33,802 bases of DNA from contig JANYKT010000116.1 of the NCBI GenBank assembly GCA_025358085.1, positions 1-33,802 of the forward strand. The letters are read 5' to 3'. The notes under the pieces were generated by a model that did not search any database, was not told the origin of the DNA, and saw nothing but the letters and a program-made list of their open reading frames with translations. Numbering within the stretch: position 1 is the stretch's first letter; each line of letters begins with the position of its first letter. Below are positions 32,349 through 33,802 of the stretch, piece by piece. Position numbers and translations under genes: made by a program. The stretch comes from Deltaproteobacteria bacterium. GTDB lineage: Bacteria > Myxococcota > Myxococcia > Myxococcales > 40CM-4-68-19.

Positions 32349-33086
32349 TCAGGGCGGCGTGACTTTGATCCCGGCGGACTCGAGCCGTTCGCGGATGGCG
32401 CGGGCAATCAATGCCGCGCCCGGAGTGTCGCCGTGGAGGCACAGAGTCTGCGCGTCCACGGCGACCCGTGTACCGTCGGAGGCGATGGCGAACCCGTCGC
32501 GGACGATACGGAGCGCTTGAGTCGCGGCTTCATCGGGATCGTGCAGCAGCGCGCGGGGCTGCGAGCGCGGGACCAGCGCGCCGGTGGGAAGGTAGCGGCG
32601 GTCAGCGAATGCTTCGCCGATTGCCCGCAGGCCTTCGTCGCGCGCGGCCAGGAGCTGAGCCGAGCCGGCGAGGCTGAAAAGCGCGAGGTCTCCGCGATAG
32701 CTGCGCACCGCGCGCGCGATGTCCCGCGCCAGCACCGGGTCACGTGCGGCGCGGTTGTAGAGCGCGCCGTGCGCCTTGACGTGCGAGAGCCGGCCGCCGC
32801 GGCGCTGCACGATGGTGTCGAGTTCGGTGAGCTGCTCAGTAATGAGCCGTTGCACTTGCATGCTGGATAGCTCCACATCGAGCCGTCCGAAGTTCTCGCG
32901 GTCTTGATATCCCGGGTGCGCGCCGATGCAGATGCCGCGCTCGAGGAGCAAGGCGACTGTCCGGTCCATGATTTCAATGCTGCCTGCGTGCGCGCCGCAG
33001 GCGACGTTCGCCGAAGTGAGCCAGGGCAAGAGAGGGGCGTCGGTCAGGCCTTCACCGAGATCTGCATTGAGGTCAATGACCATCAT
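32349..33086 (-). CDS. pxpA: 5-oxoprolinase subunit A (LamB/YcsF family)
   Basis: 245 aa, full length for the family. It opens with IDLNADLGEGLTDAPLLPWL, then TSANVACGAHAGS and GAHPGYQDRENFGR, with HVKAHGALYNRAARD in the middle and LCLHGDTPGA near the end. These are the signature blocks of PxpA, which with PxpB and PxpC forms the ATP-dependent enzyme that opens 5-oxoproline to glutamate. The ATG at 33086 overlaps the pxpC stop (ATGA), so the order on this strand is pxpC then pxpA. pxpB is not in the window and probably lies beyond the right edge. This is housekeeping metabolism, not part of the glycan cluster. Confidence 0.95.
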   Translation of the reverse strand: MMVIDLNADLGEGLTDAPLLPWLTSANVACGAHAGSIEIMDRTVALLLERGICIGAHPGYQDRENFGRLDVELSSMQVQRLITEQLTELDTIVQRRGGRLSHVKAHGALYNRAARDPVLARDIARAVRSYRGDLALFSLAGSAQLLAARDEGLRAIGEAFADRRYLPTGALVPRSQPRALLHDPDEAATQALRIVRDGFAIASDGTRVAVDAQTLCLHGDTPGAALIARAIRERLESAGIKVTPP

Positions 33087-33802
33087 GGGTATGAGCTCTT
33101 CCGCGCCGCGAGCGCCTCGGCAAGAGACACCCGGCGAAAGCGAAGCGTCGCGCCGGGCCGCAGCTGCGCGAGGAAGGGCAAGTCGGCCGAGATGACGGTC
33201 GCGATTTTTGGATAGCCGCCGGTGACTGGCCGGTCGGGGCCCAGCACGATGGGCAAGCCGTCGCCTGGCACCTGCACGGCGCCCGGCGCGGTGCCCTCAG
33301 GAGGCAGATCAGCGGCGCGCGCAAAGGCGAGCGCGGGGCCCAGCAGGCGCAGTCCGCGGCGGTCGCTGTTGGGAGACACGCGGTAATCAATACTGAAAAA
33401 CATCTCGACAGCTTCGGTCGTGAAGAATTCGAGTTGCGGGCCGGGCATGGCGCGGATGATTCCAGGGAATGCTGCCCGAGCGGGAGCGCCGCTGGCGGCT
33501 AGAGTTGCGGCAGTCAAACCATGGGCGGCAAATGGCTGCTCCGGGACGAGCGCGGGCGAGCCGCGATAGAGGACCTCGCCGCGCTGGAGCGCTCGCGGCA
33601 GCTCCGGCTGCAGCAGTCCTCCCGCGACGCCGAGGTAACCGCGCACGCCCTCTTGCACCGCTCCCAGCTTGATGCGCTCGCCTTCCCGAAGCTGGCCGGT
33701 CGAAAGCGTCACCGGTGCGAGCGCTTCAAGCTCCGGACCAACAAGCGTGATCTCCAGCCCTGCCGCGCCGGCCGGATTGCCGACCTGCCGGTTCACGAAC
33801 GC
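33083..33802 (-). CDS. pxpC: 5-oxoprolinase subunit C (biotin-dependent carboxyltransferase/KipA family), 5' end missing
   Basis: About 240 residues are visible; the N-terminus (roughly 40-60 residues in relatives) lies past the right edge. The first codons read Ala-Phe-Val-Asn-Arg, then QVGNPAGAAGLEITLVGPE, the usual NxLVGNPxGAAxLE block. Later blocks are GYLGVAGGL, PQLEFFTTEAVEMFF, SPNSDRRGLRLLGP and LPIVLGPDRPVTGGYPKIA, all typical of PxpC/KipA. A GTG at 33796 is an internal Val, not the true start. It is translationally coupled to pxpA by an ATGA overlap. Confidence 0.93.
   Translation of the reverse strand, partial: AFVNRQVGNPAGAAGLEITLVGPELEALAPVTLSTGQLREGERIKLGAVQEGVRGYLGVAGGLLQPELPRALQRGEVLYRGSPALVPEQPFAAHGLTAATLAASGAPARAAFPGIIRAMPGPQLEFFTTEAVEMFFSIDYRVSPNSDRRGLRLLGPALAFARAADLPPEGTAPGAVQVPGDGLPIVLGPDRPVTGGYPKIATVISADLPFLAQLRPGATLRFRRVSLAEALAARKSSYP

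Noticed and set aside
33083-33796. GTG at 33796 as the start of pxpC
   Set aside because: The open frame continues to the window edge and the upstream codons match the conserved N-terminal region of the family, so the gene is cut by the window.
1-33802. CRISPR array, tRNA, rRNA, insertion sequence or phage genes
   Set aside because: No regularly spaced repeats, no transposase or integrase-like protein, no tRNA-like cloverleaf and no rRNA-like segment were recognised by eye; short elements could still be missed.

Overview
The window is about two thirds G+C with strong GC bias at third codon positions. It contains at least seven predicted lipoproteins, several with the short Asp-Gly-Gly or Asp-Ala-Gly linkers after the lipobox Cys that are common in Myxococcota. 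It also has a 14-haem secreted cytochrome, a MauG-type di-haem peroxidase, and many GTG/TTG starts with stop-start overlaps. This suggests a Myxococcota (deltaproteobacterial) chromosome, possibly near Anaeromyxobacter. That placement is inference from gene content, not from a marker gene.

Layout. (1) 1-1911, minus: an amino acid activation module made of a carrier protein, an acyl-CoA dehydrogenase-like flavoprotein and the N-terminal part of an amino acid:[carrier protein] ligase (class II synthetase paralogue), cut by the left edge. (2) 1995-5421, plus: a GT4 glycosyltransferase coupled to an Asp-box propeller lipoprotein, then an SGNH-esterase lipoprotein. (3) 20152 down to 5423, minus: a compact run of twelve genes that reads as a Wzx/Wzy-type exopolysaccharide operon. 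In order of transcription these are a di-haem peroxidase lipoprotein, a 675-aa lipoprotein of unknown function, a Wza-type export lipoprotein, an outer-membrane barrel, a 56-aa membrane protein, a Wzz-type co-polymerase, a Wzy-type polymerase, a GT2, a degenerate tyrosine-kinase-like protein without Walker motifs, a GH44 glycanase, a GT4 and an acyltransferase-3. A sigma-54-like promoter lies just upstream of the first gene. (4) 20304-24082, plus: hexapeptide acyltransferase, Wzx-type flippase and GMC oxidoreductase. (5) 24106-28584: two ATP-grasp ligases, divergently arranged, one paired with an uncharacterised protein, and a membrane-anchored EEP-family phosphoesterase. (6) 28653-31912: a barrel-type glycosidase-like lipoprotein and a convergent 14-haem cytochrome lipoprotein with a good sigma-70-like promoter. 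(7) 31966-33802, minus: a small unknown ORF, pxpA and the truncated pxpC of 5-oxoprolinase.

How the parts may work together. The core makes, flips, polymerises and exports a repeat-unit polysaccharide. It carries acyl additions (two acyltransferases), acyl removal (SGNH), trimming (GH44) and oxidation (GMC). The amino acid:carrier-protein ligase module and the two ATP-grasp ligases on the flanks raise the possibility that the glycan or its lipid carrier is decorated with amino acids. The secreted haem proteins next to the export genes raise the possibility of oxidative modification or redox function at the cell surface. Both ideas are inference from neighbourhood.
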